Below are positions 23,390 through 35,663 of a stretch of DNA of 64,000 nt, one piece after another. A model generated the notes under the pieces. That model saw nothing but the letters and a program-made list of their open reading frames with translations, made no database searches and had not been told where the DNA came from. Numbering within the stretch: position 1 is the stretch's first letter; each line of letters opens with the position of its first letter. A program made the translations under genes and the position numbers. Source of the stretch: Elymus sibiricus (lineage: Eukaryota; Streptophyta; Magnoliopsida; Poales; Poaceae); contig CM077666.1 in NCBI GenBank assembly GCA_039707655.1, positions 288,103,166-288,167,165 on the forward strand. Direction: 5' to 3'.

Positions 23390-24155
23390 TGTTATACGAA
23401 AGTTCTTCGGTTTCATGTTACTCGGAAATAGTTTGTTAATAAGACTTGATCAACCTTATTAATGCATTCTTTTTGAGGGGCATGTGGTCGATGAATTTAG
23501 TAAGCACCACTTTCTGTAATTATGGTTTGCTCTCTGATATTTATAGTTTAATAAAATAAAATGTCATGATAATCCTGTTTTCTGAATTATCCGTGCAATA
23601 AAAAAATGACCCAAAAATAAAAGTGCTCAGAATGTAATAAAAATTTAATATGATTTTTTCTGGAATATTTAAGAATTTTTGGCACTGAAAACAACCCAGG
23701 CAACAGGGCGCGATCCCCACTGGGGCCGCGCCAAGATGCCTTGTGGGTCCCACAGGGACCCACTCACTTATCTCTTCAGCCCACTTCATGTCCTACCTCC
23801 AGAAAAAAAAATCTTTGTAGCTCTCTCTCTCTTGTGTTCTTGCTCCCAAACCTAAGATTTTTGATCTCTTTGCTCGGAGCTCCGTTTTCGAAACTGTTTT
23901 GGGGGATTGCTCCTTGGTATGTGACTCCTCCATTGCTCCAATTAGTTTTTTGCTTTAGTGGATTATATTTTGCATAAATTGCTGCTATTGGTGCTACTGA
24001 AAATGAGCTTGCATGTTGAATTCTTTGAGTTCTAAGTAGTTTGAATGCTTGATATAGCCTATAGGCACTTGTATGAGTAGTTGCTATCAATCTTGTGAAG
24101 TTTTGTTAACATCTTTTTGCGGTCCAAAAATTTTCAGTAATTTTCCCTTAGGAAA
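23390..24155 (+). other. E2 intergenic region with LTR-like GC-rich block
   Basis: No credible gene. At about 23695-23766 a block (AACAGGGCGCGATCCCC ... GCCTTGTGGGTCCCAC) resembles the GC-rich inverted repeat of the E2 LTR at 5460-5534, and is followed by a CT-rich leader-like stretch before the next ORF. It may be an internal promoter or a captured LTR piece. Confidence 0.45.
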
Positions 24156-25178
24156 ATGAACCTCTTTAGAAGGAGTTCTTCAAGGAGGAGGTCTTCTGAA
24201 GCATCGTCGAGTGAAAGCCCGGCACGTCAATCGTACGTTGAACCAAGGGCAAGTTCGATGTGAGGAGCCGAAGCAAAATCTTGTCGATGGCCGTGCAATG
24301 AGTTCATGATAGGTGCATGCATTAAGGAAGAGTTTGATCAATATATTCAAAACACCGAGCTCTCCGCCTTCATGTAGATAAGCCTCCGCGGCACTATAAC
24401 CTTACCCATTCATTCACTCAAAAGTTTGTGTATCACTCTCGTAATTCTAGAGTTTTATTTCATCTCTAGGATAGATCCTATGGTATCTCTCTAGAAGAGT
24501 TTTGTGATGCATGCAAAAATTTATTTTGGGGTTCGCTTAGCGAACCGCGGCAATCTGATTATGAAATGTTTCTCAATAGTCTTTGCAATGGTGAGGATAG
24601 GGGGGGTTACGCAAGCTAGGATAAAAAGCATTCACTTTCCCTCTATTCGGTACTTTGCACTTTTTAATGGGAAATGCATTGTTGGTAAACAGGACTGTAG
24701 TGCACTTTGTGCGCCCGACCTGAGCCTTATTCATGCTGCCTTAACGGGTAACAAACATTATAACCTTGGGGCCATTGTTGCACGTAGGTTGCATCGCAAC
24801 GCGGGTAATGGTGATTTGTATGGAGGAATTTATGCCTCCCGCGTAGCTGCGAGGCTAGGGGTCTCACCCAGACCCAATGATCCTCTAATACCTGATAGAT
24901 ATCTAAATTTTGAGACGATGCAGAGCCATGAGTTTATTAAGCACAACACTCACAGATATGACTATAACTTGATATTCGATAAATATCGTTATGTGTCTGT
25001 TATTTTGCCTGCTCCTGTCCTCTTTGATTTCCAGAGCAAACAGAGATATTTTCTTCATGAGAATGAGGTACACGAGTATAACGCGGCAGTTGAGGCTACT
25101 CGTCTCGCTGAGGAGGCGGCACAGAACGCCTCCATGAGCTACCACTTCGATTATTATCCAGGTCAACCATGGCAGTAG
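24156..25178 (+). pseudogene. E2 ATHILA-type ORF (PF03078-like)
   Basis: A frame opens at 24156 with MNLFRRSSSRRRSSEASSSE, a Ser/Arg-rich N-terminus typical of this wheat family. It has TGA near 24261, TAG near 24375 and TAG near 24492, then is open to 25178: QARIKSIHFPSIRYFALFNG, AALTGNKHYNLGAIVARRL, YGGIYASRVAARLGVS. These match my memory of ATHILA ORF-1 proteins in Sabrina-like elements. The function is unknown; the position is where Athila elements carry an env-like ORF. A profile search would settle it. Confidence 0.65.
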
Positions 25179-26206
25179 ACCAAGTTAGACCAAAAGCCTA
25201 AGCTTGGGGGAGTACGTATTTCTCACCGGCATTGCATTCATGTTCACACATTCATCCCAGTTGTCAGTGTTCATCCTTTTTCATTGTATATCCATGTTAG
25301 TTTTATCTCCGCTTTCTTCTTGTGTGTTTGAAAAACTTTGAAAATCGAAAAATATTTCTCGCTTCTTTTCGGTCTTTCTCTCGTGTTAGTAGTTCATAGT
25401 ATTAAAAGAAAACCCAAAAAGATTTCTCGTTTCTTCTTTTCTTGTTTGTTGGGAGTTCTCCCGTGTAAATAGTTTTTCTCGCTTTTCATTTTTCTTCTTT
25501 AATTTGCTTTCTTCAGAAAAACCAAAAACTCCAAAAATATTTCAGTGTGTTTCTCTGAATTTCTTTTCTTTTCGTTGAGTCGTCGTAGGGAGAAGACCAC
25601 GATGAAAATGTTGAGTGGCTCTCATATGCTTTGTGGTTGTTCTAACGAAGAGCCAATATTACCTTGTCTTCTCCCTTGAATAAAATGTTTGCAGATTCCA
25701 ACTTAGTCAACGACACTCTTGCACTATTATTATTTTCATACCATTCGGTCATGCAAGTGAAAGGCTATAATGACGATGATTCGATTGAGTGACTGTGGCA
25801 AAGAAAAGCTGGTATGAACTCCTCTTGTTTTTGTTTTTGTAAATATGTTTAACTCAGTATCCATGATTCGGCATATTATGAGTAAACATGTTTGTGATGA
25901 CAATTAGAGATTATAGTTGCTCATGCCATGCTTAAGTAGCTAGGAGTGGATAATGATTTATCTTGGATGTCAACATGCATTAAAATGGTTATGATGTAGT
26001 ATGTCAGTATGCATTAAAATGATTTATCTTGGATGTCAACATGTCAGTTATCAATGTGTTTGAGGGAAATGTGAGATTTGACCTTCCTTCAAAGGATCCT
26101 TTTGTGAGACATTTCCCTAGGAAAAAGAAAATGAAGACATACACCGGAGACGACATTGTCGTCAATGCTCGAAGCTATGGTGTCGGTGTAATTGCACCTA
26201 AGTGAT
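25179..26206 (+). other. E2 3' noncoding region and small frame remnant
   Basis: It opens with a polypurine-like AAGCTTGGGGGAG (25201) and is then T-rich without a credible gene until 26042. There a short frame begins MSVINVFEGNVRFDLPSKDP, breaks by an apparent 1-nt loss near 26100 and continues RKKKMKTYTGDDIVV to a TGA at 26203-26205. A2 is inserted immediately after this stop. Confidence 0.5.
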
Positions 26207-27772
26207 TGCTACTTCTGAGCTGCGTTGGTAATTCCCTGAAGAGGAAGGGAGATGCAGTACAGTAGAGATAAGTATTTCCCTCAGTTATGAAACCAAGGTT
26301 ATCAATCCAGTAGGAGAATCACGCAACACCTCGTTAGTTGCACCTGCACACAAAACAACACATCCTTGCACCCAATGCAATCAAGGGGTTGTCAATCCCT
26401 CGGCGGTAAGTTACAAGATTAAATTATATGTGATAGATAGATAGATTGAAACAAAAATACAATATAAAATAAATAAAAGAAAAGTGCAGCAAATATTTTT
26501 TGGGTTTTAGTATATGATTTAGATAGACCCGGGGGCCATAGTTTTCACTAGAGGCTTCTCTCAAGAAAATTGCATACGGTGGGTAAACAAATTACTGTTG
26601 GGCAATTGATAGAAAAGCAAATAATCATGACGATATCCAAGGCAATTATCATGTATATAGGCATCACGTCCAATACAAGTAGACCGACTCCTGCCTGCAT
26701 CTACTACTATTACTCCAGACATCGACCGCTATCCAGCTTGCATCTAGAGTATTAAGTCCATAAAGAACGGAGTAACGCCTTAAGAACGATGACATGATGT
26801 AGACAAGATAAACTCATGTATGAATAAACCCCATCTTTTTACCCTTAATAGCAACGATACATACGTGTCATGTCCCTTTCTGTCACTGGGATTGAGCACC
26901 GCAAGATCGAACCCATTACAAAGCACCTCTTCCCATGGCAAGATAAATCAATCTAGTTGGCCAAACCAAATCAATAGATCGGAGAAGAAATACGAAGCTA
27001 TAATAATCATGCATAAAAGAGATCAGAGAAGAATCAAATAATATTCATGGATAATCTGATCATAAACTCACAATTCATCGGATCCCAACAAACACACCGC
27101 AAAAAGTGATTACATCAGATAGAACTCCAAGAACATCGAGGAGAACATTGTATTGAAGATCAAAAAGAGAGAAGAAGCCATCTAGCTACTAACTATGGAC
27201 CCGAAGGTCTGTGGTAAACTACTCACGCATCATCGGAAGGGCAGCAAGGTTGATGTAGAGCCCCTCCGTGATCGATTCCCCCTCCGGCGGAGTGCCGGAA
27301 AAGGCCTCCAGATGGGATCTCTCGAGAACAGAAACTTGCGGCGGCGGAAAAAGTATTTTGTGGACTCCCCTGAGGGTTTCTGATTTTTTGGGAATTTATA
27401 GTGGAGGAATTAGGTCAAACGGAGCTCTGTGGGCCCCACGAGGTACCAGGGCGCGCCTGCCCCCCCCCCAGGCGCGCCCTGGTGCCTCGTGGGCACCCCC
27501 TGGGTCTTATGGCCTCCTCCCAAAGCTTCTAGTGTTTATCTTGTCCAGAAAAAAATCTCCAAAAAGTTTCGTGGCATTTGGACTTCATTTGGTATTGATA
27601 TTCTGTAAAACAAAAACAGGGCAGAAAACAACAACTGGCACTAGGCAATAAGTTAATAGGTTAGTCCCAAAAAATGATATATAATTGCTGTAAATGCATA
27701 TAAAAACATCCAAGATTGATAATATAACAGCATGGAACAATCAAAAATTATAGATACGTTGGAGACGTATCA
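26207..27772 (-). repeat. A2 3' LTR
   Basis: 1,566 bp, TGCTACTTCT...GACGTATCA on the + strand. It contains a long near-perfect inverted repeat (27435-27493) and a minus-strand TATAAAT at 27394-27400. Confidence 0.93.
27435..27493 (-). repeat. 25-bp inverted repeat in U3 of A2
   Basis: Arms 27435-27459 and 27469-27493 are complementary at 24 of 25 positions, separated by a run of nine C. The core contains GGCGCGCC. In sense it lies upstream of the TATA box. It could form a cruciform in DNA or a strong hairpin in the 3' end of the RNA. Confidence 0.85.
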
Positions 27773-27786
27773 GCATCCCCAAGCTT
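27773..27786 (-). other. A2 terminal polypurine tract
   Basis: AAGCTTGGGGATGC in sense, directly abutting the 3' LTR. Confidence 0.78.
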
Positions 27787-30233
27787 AACTCCTGCTCATC
27801 CTCGAGTAGGTAAATGATAAAAACAGAATTTTTGATGTGGAATGCTGCCTATCATATTCATCATATATTCTTTTCTTTTGTAGCATGGACATTGGACTTG
27901 AATGATTCAAAGCAATAGTCTATAATTTGACATGAAGATATAAATACTCAAGCATGCTAACAAGCAACCATGTCTTTCAAAATATCAACACTAAAGAAAG
28001 TTATCCCTAGCCCATTATGCTCAATCATTGATCCATTCATGAAATACACTCAAATATTAGCTACATTCAATGCACAAGTATCACAATAGTTCTCTCTAGT
28101 TGGTGCTTTATAAGAGAAGATGGAGACTCAAGAAAATAAAATTGCATAAAAGTAAATAGATAGGCCCTTCGCAGAGGGAAGCAGAGATTTGTCAAATGTG
28201 CCAGAGCTCAAAGCTTAAATTAAAGAGATAAAAATATTTTGAGAGGCATGCTTTTCCTGTCAACGAAAACGACCGAGAATTCCCAATATGTTCCATGCTA
28301 GACACATCATAGGCGGTTCCCAAACAGAAAGTAAAGTTTATTTCCTTTCCACCATTCTTTCACAATCCATGGCTAGCCGTATCCACGGGTGCCCTCCATA
28401 CCATCACTTTCCAAGGAATTTTGTTGTTATTAATTTTTCATTTCATTGTGGGACTGGGCATCCCTATTACCAGCCACTCTCTCGTGTAATGACAAGTGAA
28501 TAAACACTCATCATGAGAATAACACACCTAGCATGGAAAATATTGGCCACACCCTGTCGCTTCATGAGCGGTACGGGCACACAAAACAGAAAAATTATTT
28601 TGAAAATTATAGTTGGCACACGCAAATTTACTTGGAACGGCATTGAAATACCGCATATAGGTAGGTATGGTGGAATCATTTGGCACAACTTGGGTTTAAG
28701 GAGTTTGGATGCACAAGCAGTATTCCCGCTTAGTACAAATGAAGGCTAGCAAATAGATTGAGAAGCAACCAACCAAAAAGCGAAAACGCTCATAAACATG
28801 CATTGAACATAACTAACACCGAATAATGCACCATAAGTAGGATATAATTTCTTTGCATAACTATTGACTTTATGTGCATGCATAGGGAATCACAAACATT
28901 AACACTAATATTCTTACTAAATCACAATTACTCACTAACATGACTCACATATTATCATTTCCATATCGCAAAACTATTGCAAGGAATCACACTTATCATA
29001 TCCAATGATCTATATGAAAGTTTTTATTATATCCCTCTTGAATATTCATCACTTTGGGACCAAATTCATATCTTGTGCAAATTACCATTACTTTCATCAA
29101 CTCTCAAAAAGATATAAGTGAAGCATGAGAGTGCAAATATTTCTTCAAAATTTTAACCTTATCAACTCTCAAAATAATATAAGTGAAGCATGAGAGTTTA
29201 TTTCTTCAAAATTTTAATCTTGTCAACTCTCAAAATAATATAAGTGAAGCATGAGAGTTCATTTCTTTAAAATATAGCCACCACCATGCTCAAAAAGATT
29301 TAAGTGAAGCACTAGAGCAACTGCCTAGCTCAATTTTTTTTAAGTGAAGCACATAGAGTATTCTAACAAATTATGATGATCGTGTGGCTCTCTCAAAATA
29401 GGTGTGTTCACCAAGGATGATTGTGACAAACTAAAAAGCAAACAAAGAAAAGACTCATATAATACACGACGCTCCAAGCAAAACACATATCATGTGACGA
29501 ATAAAAATATAGCTCCAAGTAAAATTACCGATGGTTGGTAGAAGAAAGAGGGGATGCCTTCTGGGGCATCCCCAAGCTTAGATGCTTGAGTCTTCCTTGA
29601 ATATTACCTTGGGGTGCCTTGGGCATCCCCAAGCTTAGGCTCTTGCCACTCCTTATTCCTTCATCCATCGTGATCTCACCCAAAACTTGAAAACTTTAAT
29701 CACACAAAACTCAACAAAACCTTCATGAGATCCGTTAGTATAACAAAATAAATCACTACTTTAAGTACTGTTGAAAACCCATTCATATTTTATTTTTGCA
29801 TTATACCTACTATATTGTAACTTCTCCATGGCTTATACCCCCCGATTCAATCCATAGTTCCATCAAAACAAGCAAGCAACACATCAAAAGCAGAATCTGT
29901 CATAAACAGAACAGTCTGTAGTAATCTATTTAAAATCCATACTTCTGTAACTCCAAAAATTATGAATAATTAGGAAAACATGTGCAATTCATATACCAAT
30001 ACTGTGTAAAAAATTTAGATTTTTCTGATGCTCCAGTACAGAACCAAAATTCCAGCACTTGACGCAAAACTTTCTGTTTTCCAAACAGCATCAATTATAC
30101 TATCTTCCAAATCATTCTAAAGGTTTTACTTGGCACAAACACTAATTAAAAACATATAAATACAATAATAACAGTAAAATGAACGTGAAAACTCACAATA
30201 ACAGAAACAAATAATAAAAATTTATTTTATTCA
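27787..30233 (-). other. A2 3' noncoding region
   Basis: AT-rich, without a credible gene, and homologous to A1 7603-9965. TATAAGTGAAGC-type tandem units lie at about 29099-29360, and polypurine 14-mer copies at 29566-29579 and 29623-29636. A hairpin with a CTTGGGG/CCCCAAG stem precedes the latter copy. Confidence 0.7.
29550..29579 (-). repeat. Hairpin overlapping an internal polypurine-tract copy (A2)
   Basis: GGGGATGCC (29550-29558), loop TTCTGG and GGCATCCCC (29565-29573) form a perfect 9-bp stem overlapping the 14-mer at 29566-29579. Compared with A1 only the loop differs. Confidence 0.75.
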
Positions 30234-30249
30234 TTGGGTTGCCTCCCAA
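30234..30249 (-). repeat. AGGCAA-loop hairpin (A2)
   Basis: In sense TTGGG-AGGCAA-CCCAA, about 45 bases after the protease stop codon. Confidence 0.7.
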
Positions 30250-30294
30250 CAAACGCTATTGTTTTATGCCCCTGGATAGGCATAATGCATAGTT

Positions 30295-32382
30295 TCAAGT
30301 ATTGTCATCTTTCAAGTTGATTCCATAAGTGGCCCTCATAATGGATTCATATGGTGCTTTAGTTTTTTTCCTAGGGAAATGCTCCATACCCTTTTTTAGT
30401 GGAAACTTAAATTTTATATTCCCTTCTTTCATATCAATAACGGCACCTATGGTTCGTAAGAACGGTCTACCAAGTATTATGGGGCATGAAGGATTACATT
30501 CAATGTCAAGTACAATAAAATCAATGGGCACATAGTTCCTATTTTCATGAATAAGAACATCATTAATTCTACCCAAAGGCTTTTTAATAGTAGAATCCGC
30601 AAGATGCAAATTAAGAGAACATTCATCTATATTGGTAAAACCTAGCACATCACATAGAGATTTTGGAATTGTGGAAACGCTAGCACCCAAATCACATAGA
30701 GCATTGCACTCATAATTTTTAGTTTTAAATTTAATGGTGGGTTCCCATTCATCATATAATTTTCTAGGAATTGAAATCTCTAGTTCTAACTTTTCTTCTA
30801 ACGCTTTCATCATAGGTGCTACGATGTGTTTAGTAAAAGCCTTGTTTTGCTCATAAGCGTTGGGTGAATTTAGCATGGATTGTAACAAAGAAATGCACTC
30901 AATCAAAGAACAACTATCATATTTAAAATCTTTGTAATCCAAGAGAGTGGGCACATCGCTATTTAAAGTTTTTACCTATCCAAACCAACTTTTAGCAATT
31001 TTCTTATCAAGATTTTCACCCTCCGAATTATGGGGACGCTCTTTAGCTAAAGTTGACTCTTATTCAGTCCCCTTTCCATCGAGTTTAATTTTGCTAAACA
31101 AAGAATCAATAGATGAAACACCAATCATTTTAATATCCTCATCATTACTACGATAAAAACCGGGAGGAATCTCTTTTTCTAAAAATTCTCGTTTAGCTCT
31201 TAGCATGGCGGTTCTTTTCTTACTCTCATCCATGGAGACATATAAAGCTTTAATTGATTCATTAATATCAATTTTAGGTGTCAAAATTTTAGTCTTAAGA
31301 TTTTCCTCATCATGAATAATTCTATCAATGCTCCTAGACATATCATCAAGTTTACTCAATTTTTCTTCTATCGTAGTGTTGAAAACTTTTTGAGCATTAA
31401 TAAATTCTTTAATATTACTTTCAAGATCAGAGGGCATCCTATTATTTTTATTATAAGAATTACCATAGGGATTGCCATAATTATTAGAGGAATTTCCAGG
31501 AAACGGTCTAGCATTGAAATTACCTCTATAAGCATTATTATTAAAATTGTTTCGCGAGACAAAATTCACATAAATAGCATCATTATTTTGCTCAATCAAA
31601 GTGGACAATGGCACATCATTAGGATCAATATGAGCATTTTTACTAGCAACCAATTTCATAAGCGCATCAACTTTATCACTCAAAGTATTAATTTCTTTAA
31701 CCGAATTCACTTTTTTACTAGTAGGAACTCTTTCAGTATGCCATTGTGAATAATTTGCCATAATATTATCAAGCAATTTAGTAGCTTCTCCCAATGCAGT
31801 TTCCATAAAAGTACCACCCGCGGCGGAGTCTAAAAGATTTCTAGAAACGAAATTTAATCCCGCATAATTTTTTTATATGATCATCCATAAATTCAAACCA
31901 TGAGTAGGGTAATTTCTTATCATTAATTTCATCCTTTCCCAAGATTTGGAAACATGTTCATGATCAAGTTGTTTAAAATTCATAATTTGATTTCTAAGAG
32001 AAATAATTTTCGCAGGAGGAAAATACTTGGTAATAAAAGCATCTTTACACCTATCCCAAGAATCGATACTATTTCGTGGTAAAGATGAAAACAAAATTTT
32101 TGCACGATCCCTCAATGAGAATGGGAATAATTTTAATTTCACAATATCATTATCCACATCTTTTTTCTTTTGCACATCACACAATTCTACGAAAGTGTTA
32201 AGATGGGATGCAGCATCTTCATTAGGACTACCAGAAAATTGATCTTTAATCACAAGATTAAGCAAAGCGGCATTAATATCACAAGTCTCCGCACTAGCGG
32301 CGGGAGGAGCAATTGGAGTACTAATAAAATCATTATTATTAGTATTGGAAAAATCACACAATTTTGTATTTTCTTGAGACAT
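30295..32382 (-). pseudogene. A2 gag-protease polyprotein
   Basis: Start chosen at 32382 (MSQENTKLCDFSNTNNNDF), about 210 bases after the LTR and past a hydrophobic upstream extension unlike gag. The gag core is LKLFPFSLRDRAKILFSSL, KYFPPAKIISLRNQIMNFKQ, then NLLDSAAGGTFMETALGEAT. An Asn/Gly-rich stretch (NNNAYRGNFNARPFPGNSSN) stands where a zinc knuckle is usual. Protease: LCDLGASVSTIPKSLCDVL, FIVLDIECNPSCPIILGRPF. The frame is continuous except for stops at 31873-31875 (TAA), 31060-31062 (TAA) and 30976-30978 (TAG). It ends at 30295 without RT. Confidence 0.85.
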
Positions 32383-32565
32383 CGTGACTACGCAAACAAG
32401 ATAACAAGCAAGCAAACAAGCAAACAAGAAAAAGGCAAACGGAAAATATTTTTGTAAAAACTTTTTAGAAGTGGGGGAGATGAAAACGAGAGGCAAATGC
32501 AAATAAAGTAAATGCAAGGAGATGAGACTTTTATGTGTAGGTACTTGATAGATGTTGATGATGTC

Positions 32566-32583
32566 TCCCCGGCAACGGCGCCA
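32566..32583 (-). other. A2 primer binding site (tRNA-Asp)
   Basis: In sense TGGCGCCGTTGCCGGGGA, an exact match, 11 bases from the 5' LTR. Confidence 0.9.
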
Positions 32584-32594
32584 GAAATTCTTCC

Positions 32595-33773
32595 TGCTAC
32601 TTGTGAGCTGCGTTGGTAATTCCCTGAAGAGGAAGGGAGATGCAGTACAGTAGAGATAAGTATTTCCCTCAGTTATGAAACCAAGGTTATCAATCCAGTA
32701 GGAGAATCACGCAACACCTCGTTAGCAGCACATGCACACAAAACAACAAATCCTTGCACCCAACGCAATCAAGCGGTTGTCAACTCCTCGGCGGTAAGTT
32801 GCAAGATTAAATTGTATGTGATAGATAGATAGATTGAAACAAAAATACAAAAAAAAGTGCAGCAACTATTTTTAGGGTTTTAGTATATGATTTAGATAGA
32901 CCCGGGGGCCATAGTTTTCACTAGAGGCATCTCTCAAGAAAATAGCATACGGTGGGTAAACAAATTACTGTTGGGCAATTGATAGAAAAGCAAATAATCA
33001 TGACGATATCCAAGGCAATGATCATGTATATAGGCATCACGTCCAATACAAGTAGACCGACTCCTGCCTGCATCTACTACTATTACTCCACACATCGACC
33101 GCTATCCAGCATGCATCTAGTGTATTAAGTCCATAGAGAACGGAGTAACGCCTTAAGAACGATGACATGATGTAGACAAGATAAACTCACATATGAATAA
33201 ACCCCATCTTTTTACCCTTAATAGTAACGATACATACGTGTCATGTCCCTTTCTGTCACTGGGATTGAGCACCGCAAGATCGAACCCATTACAAAGCACC
33301 TCTTCCCATGGCAAGATAAATCAATCTAGTTGGCCAAACCAAATCAATAGATCGGAGAAGAAATATGAAGCTATAATAATCATGCATAAAAGAGATCAGA
33401 GAAGACTCAAATAATATTCATGGATAATCTGATCATAAACTCACAATTCATCGGATCCCAACAAACACACCGCAAAAAGTGATTACATCGGATAGAACTC
33501 CAAGAACATCGAGGAGAACATTGTATTGAAGATCAAAAAGAGAGAAGAAGCCATCTAGCTACTAACTATGGACCCCAAGGTCTATGGTAAACTACTCACG
33601 CATCATCGGAAGGGCATCAAGGTTGATGTAGAGCCCCTCCGTGATCGATTCCCCCTCCGGCGGAGAGCCGGAAAAGGCCTCCAGATGGGATCTCTCGAGA
33701 ACAAAAACATCCAAGATTGATAATATAACAGCATGGAACAATAAAAAATTATAGATACATTGGAGACGTATCA
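32595..33773 (-). repeat. A2 5' LTR with ~0.37-kb internal deletion
   Basis: 1,179 bp against 1,566 bp for its partner. Sequence equivalent to about 27329-27700 (TATA box, GC-rich inverted repeat and much of U3) is missing, with the junction at GAGAACAAAAACATCC. Being the 5' LTR, it has lost its promoter, so this copy is probably not transcribed from its own start. Confidence 0.9.
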
Positions 33774-34022
33774 GTGATTATCACTACGGTCGAGCTATCC
33801 GACCGAAAACAAGTGCTTCGTGGGAGGCAACCCACGCGAATAAGGTAGAGAAGTAAGTTTTTGTTTTTGTTTCAGTAAAAGAGTGTTGACGTTTTTATCA
33901 AGGAGGTTAAGTTGAGAAGAGTTGTTCTAATGAGGCCTTTGTTTTATGCAAAAATATCATGTGTTGTACTAACGTTTGGATGCCTGGAATTATGCCTATA
34001 TGTTGTGTTGGAACTAGCCCCG
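33774..34022 (+). other. E2 3' segment between A2 and B1
   Basis: It resumes E2 after the TSD GTGAT. It holds the E2 hairpin (33819-33836) and noncoding sequence with a T-rich run. No gene is seen. Confidence 0.6.
33819..33836 (+). repeat. AGGCAA-loop hairpin (E2)
   Basis: CGTGGG-AGGCAA-CCCACG, a 6-bp stem. With A2 removed it lies about 40 bases after the last E2 stop (26203-26205). Two stem pairs differ from the B version with both partners changed. Confidence 0.75.
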
Positions 34023-35649
34023 TCATCTCTACTACGCAACTTTATTCTTGTAGACTCTGTTGGGCCTCCAAGCGCAGAATTTTGTAGGACAGTAGCAAAT
34101 TTCCCTCAAGTGATGACCTAAGGTTTATCAATCCGTGGGAGGCATAGGATGAAGATGGTCTCTCTCAAACAACCCTGCAATCAAATACAAGAAATCTCTT
34201 GTGTCCCCAACACACCCAATACAATGGTAAATTGTATAGGTGCACTAGTTCGACGAAGAGATGGTGATACAAGTGTAGTATGGAGGGTAGACATAGGTTT
34301 TTGTAATCTAAAAATATAAAAACAGCAATGTAGCAAGTGATAAAAGTGAGCACAACGGTATTGCAATACTTCGAAACAAGGTCTAGGGTTCATACTTTCA
34401 CTAGTGCAATCTCTCAACGATGCTAACATAATTGAATCATATAACAATCCCTCAACGTGCGACAAAGAATCACTCCAAAGTTCCTATTAGTGGAGAACAT
34501 AAGATGAAATTGTTGTAGGGTACGAAACCTCCTCAAAGTTACCCTTTCCAATCAATCTATTCAGCCATCCCTAGAAGTGTCACAAACAGCCCTAGAGTTC
34601 GTACTAAAATAACACCATATGATACGCATCAAGCAACTCTAATGTCACCTAGATACTCCAATGTCACCACAAGTATCCGTGTGTTGATTATTCGATATGC
34701 ATCAAACAACTTCAGATTCATAATATTCAATCCACATAAAGAACTTCAAAGAGCACCCCAAAGTTTCTATCGGAGAAAAGAAGATGAAAACATGTACGAA
34801 CCCATATGCCTAGATTACCCCAAGGTCACGGGAATCCGCAAGTTGATTAACAAAACATACATCAAGTGACTCAATAGAATACCCCATTCTCACCACGGGT
34901 ATCCACATGCAAGACATACATCAAGTGTTCTCAAATCCGAAATATTCAATCTGACAATAACAAAACTTCAAAGGGAAAGACTCAATTCATCACAAGAAGA
35001 TAGAGAGGGAAGAAACACCATATGATCCAACTATATTCACAAAGCTCGCGGTACATCAAGATCGTGCCAAATCAAGAACACGAGAGAGAGAGAGAGAGAG
35101 AGATCAAACACATAGCTACTGGTACATACCCTCAGCCCCGAGGGTGAACTACTCCCTCCTCGTCATGGAGACTGCCGGGATGATGAAGATGGCCTCCGGT
35201 GATGATTTCCCCCTCTGGCAGAGTGCCGGAACAGGGCTCTGGATGAGATTGCTTTGGTAGAGAGGCTTGCGGCGGTGGCATGGAAGTTCTAAGTTTCTTT
35301 TCATGGTTTTCAATATTTATAGGATTTTTCAGCATTGGATTCACGCCAGGGAGGTCCACGAGGGAGCGACAAGCTCGGGGGGCGCACCCTCCAGGCTTGT
35401 CGCTTCCTCGTGAGGCTTCTAGTCCTTCCTCGAAGCTTCAGGGATCTCTTTTGGTCCATAAAAAATCACCGTAAATTTTCAGCCCAATCCGAGAACTTTT
35501 ATTTCTACACAAAAAACAACACCACTGTAGTTCTGCTGAAAACAGCGTCAGTCCGGGTTAGTTCCATTCAAATTATACCAAAACCATATTGATTGTTGTA
35601 AACATGGCATGAATACTTCATAAATTATAGATACATTGGAGACGTATCT
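34023..35649 (-). repeat. B1 3' LTR
   Basis: 1,627 bp. Both terminal dinucleotides are mutated (+ strand TC...CT instead of TG...CA). It carries an (AG)n run near 35085-35102, a minus-strand TATAAAT at 35315-35321, and an 18-bp inverted repeat (35357-35374 with 35395-35412, one mismatch). Confidence 0.88.
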
Positions 35650-35663
35650 GCATCCCCAAGCTT
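35650..35663 (-). other. B1 terminal polypurine tract
   Basis: AAGCTTGGGGATGC in sense, abutting the 3' LTR. Confidence 0.75.

Larger units (their letters stand above)
26207..33773 (-). mobile_element. A2: gag-protease-only LTR retrotransposon, TSD GTGAT
   Basis: A 7,567-bp element in reverse orientation with two family-A LTRs and a perfect TSD GTGAT (26202-26206, 33774-33778). It encodes gag and protease in one frame but no RT or integrase. LTRs and 3' noncoding sequence match A1, while the coding module is entirely different. Confidence 0.93.
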
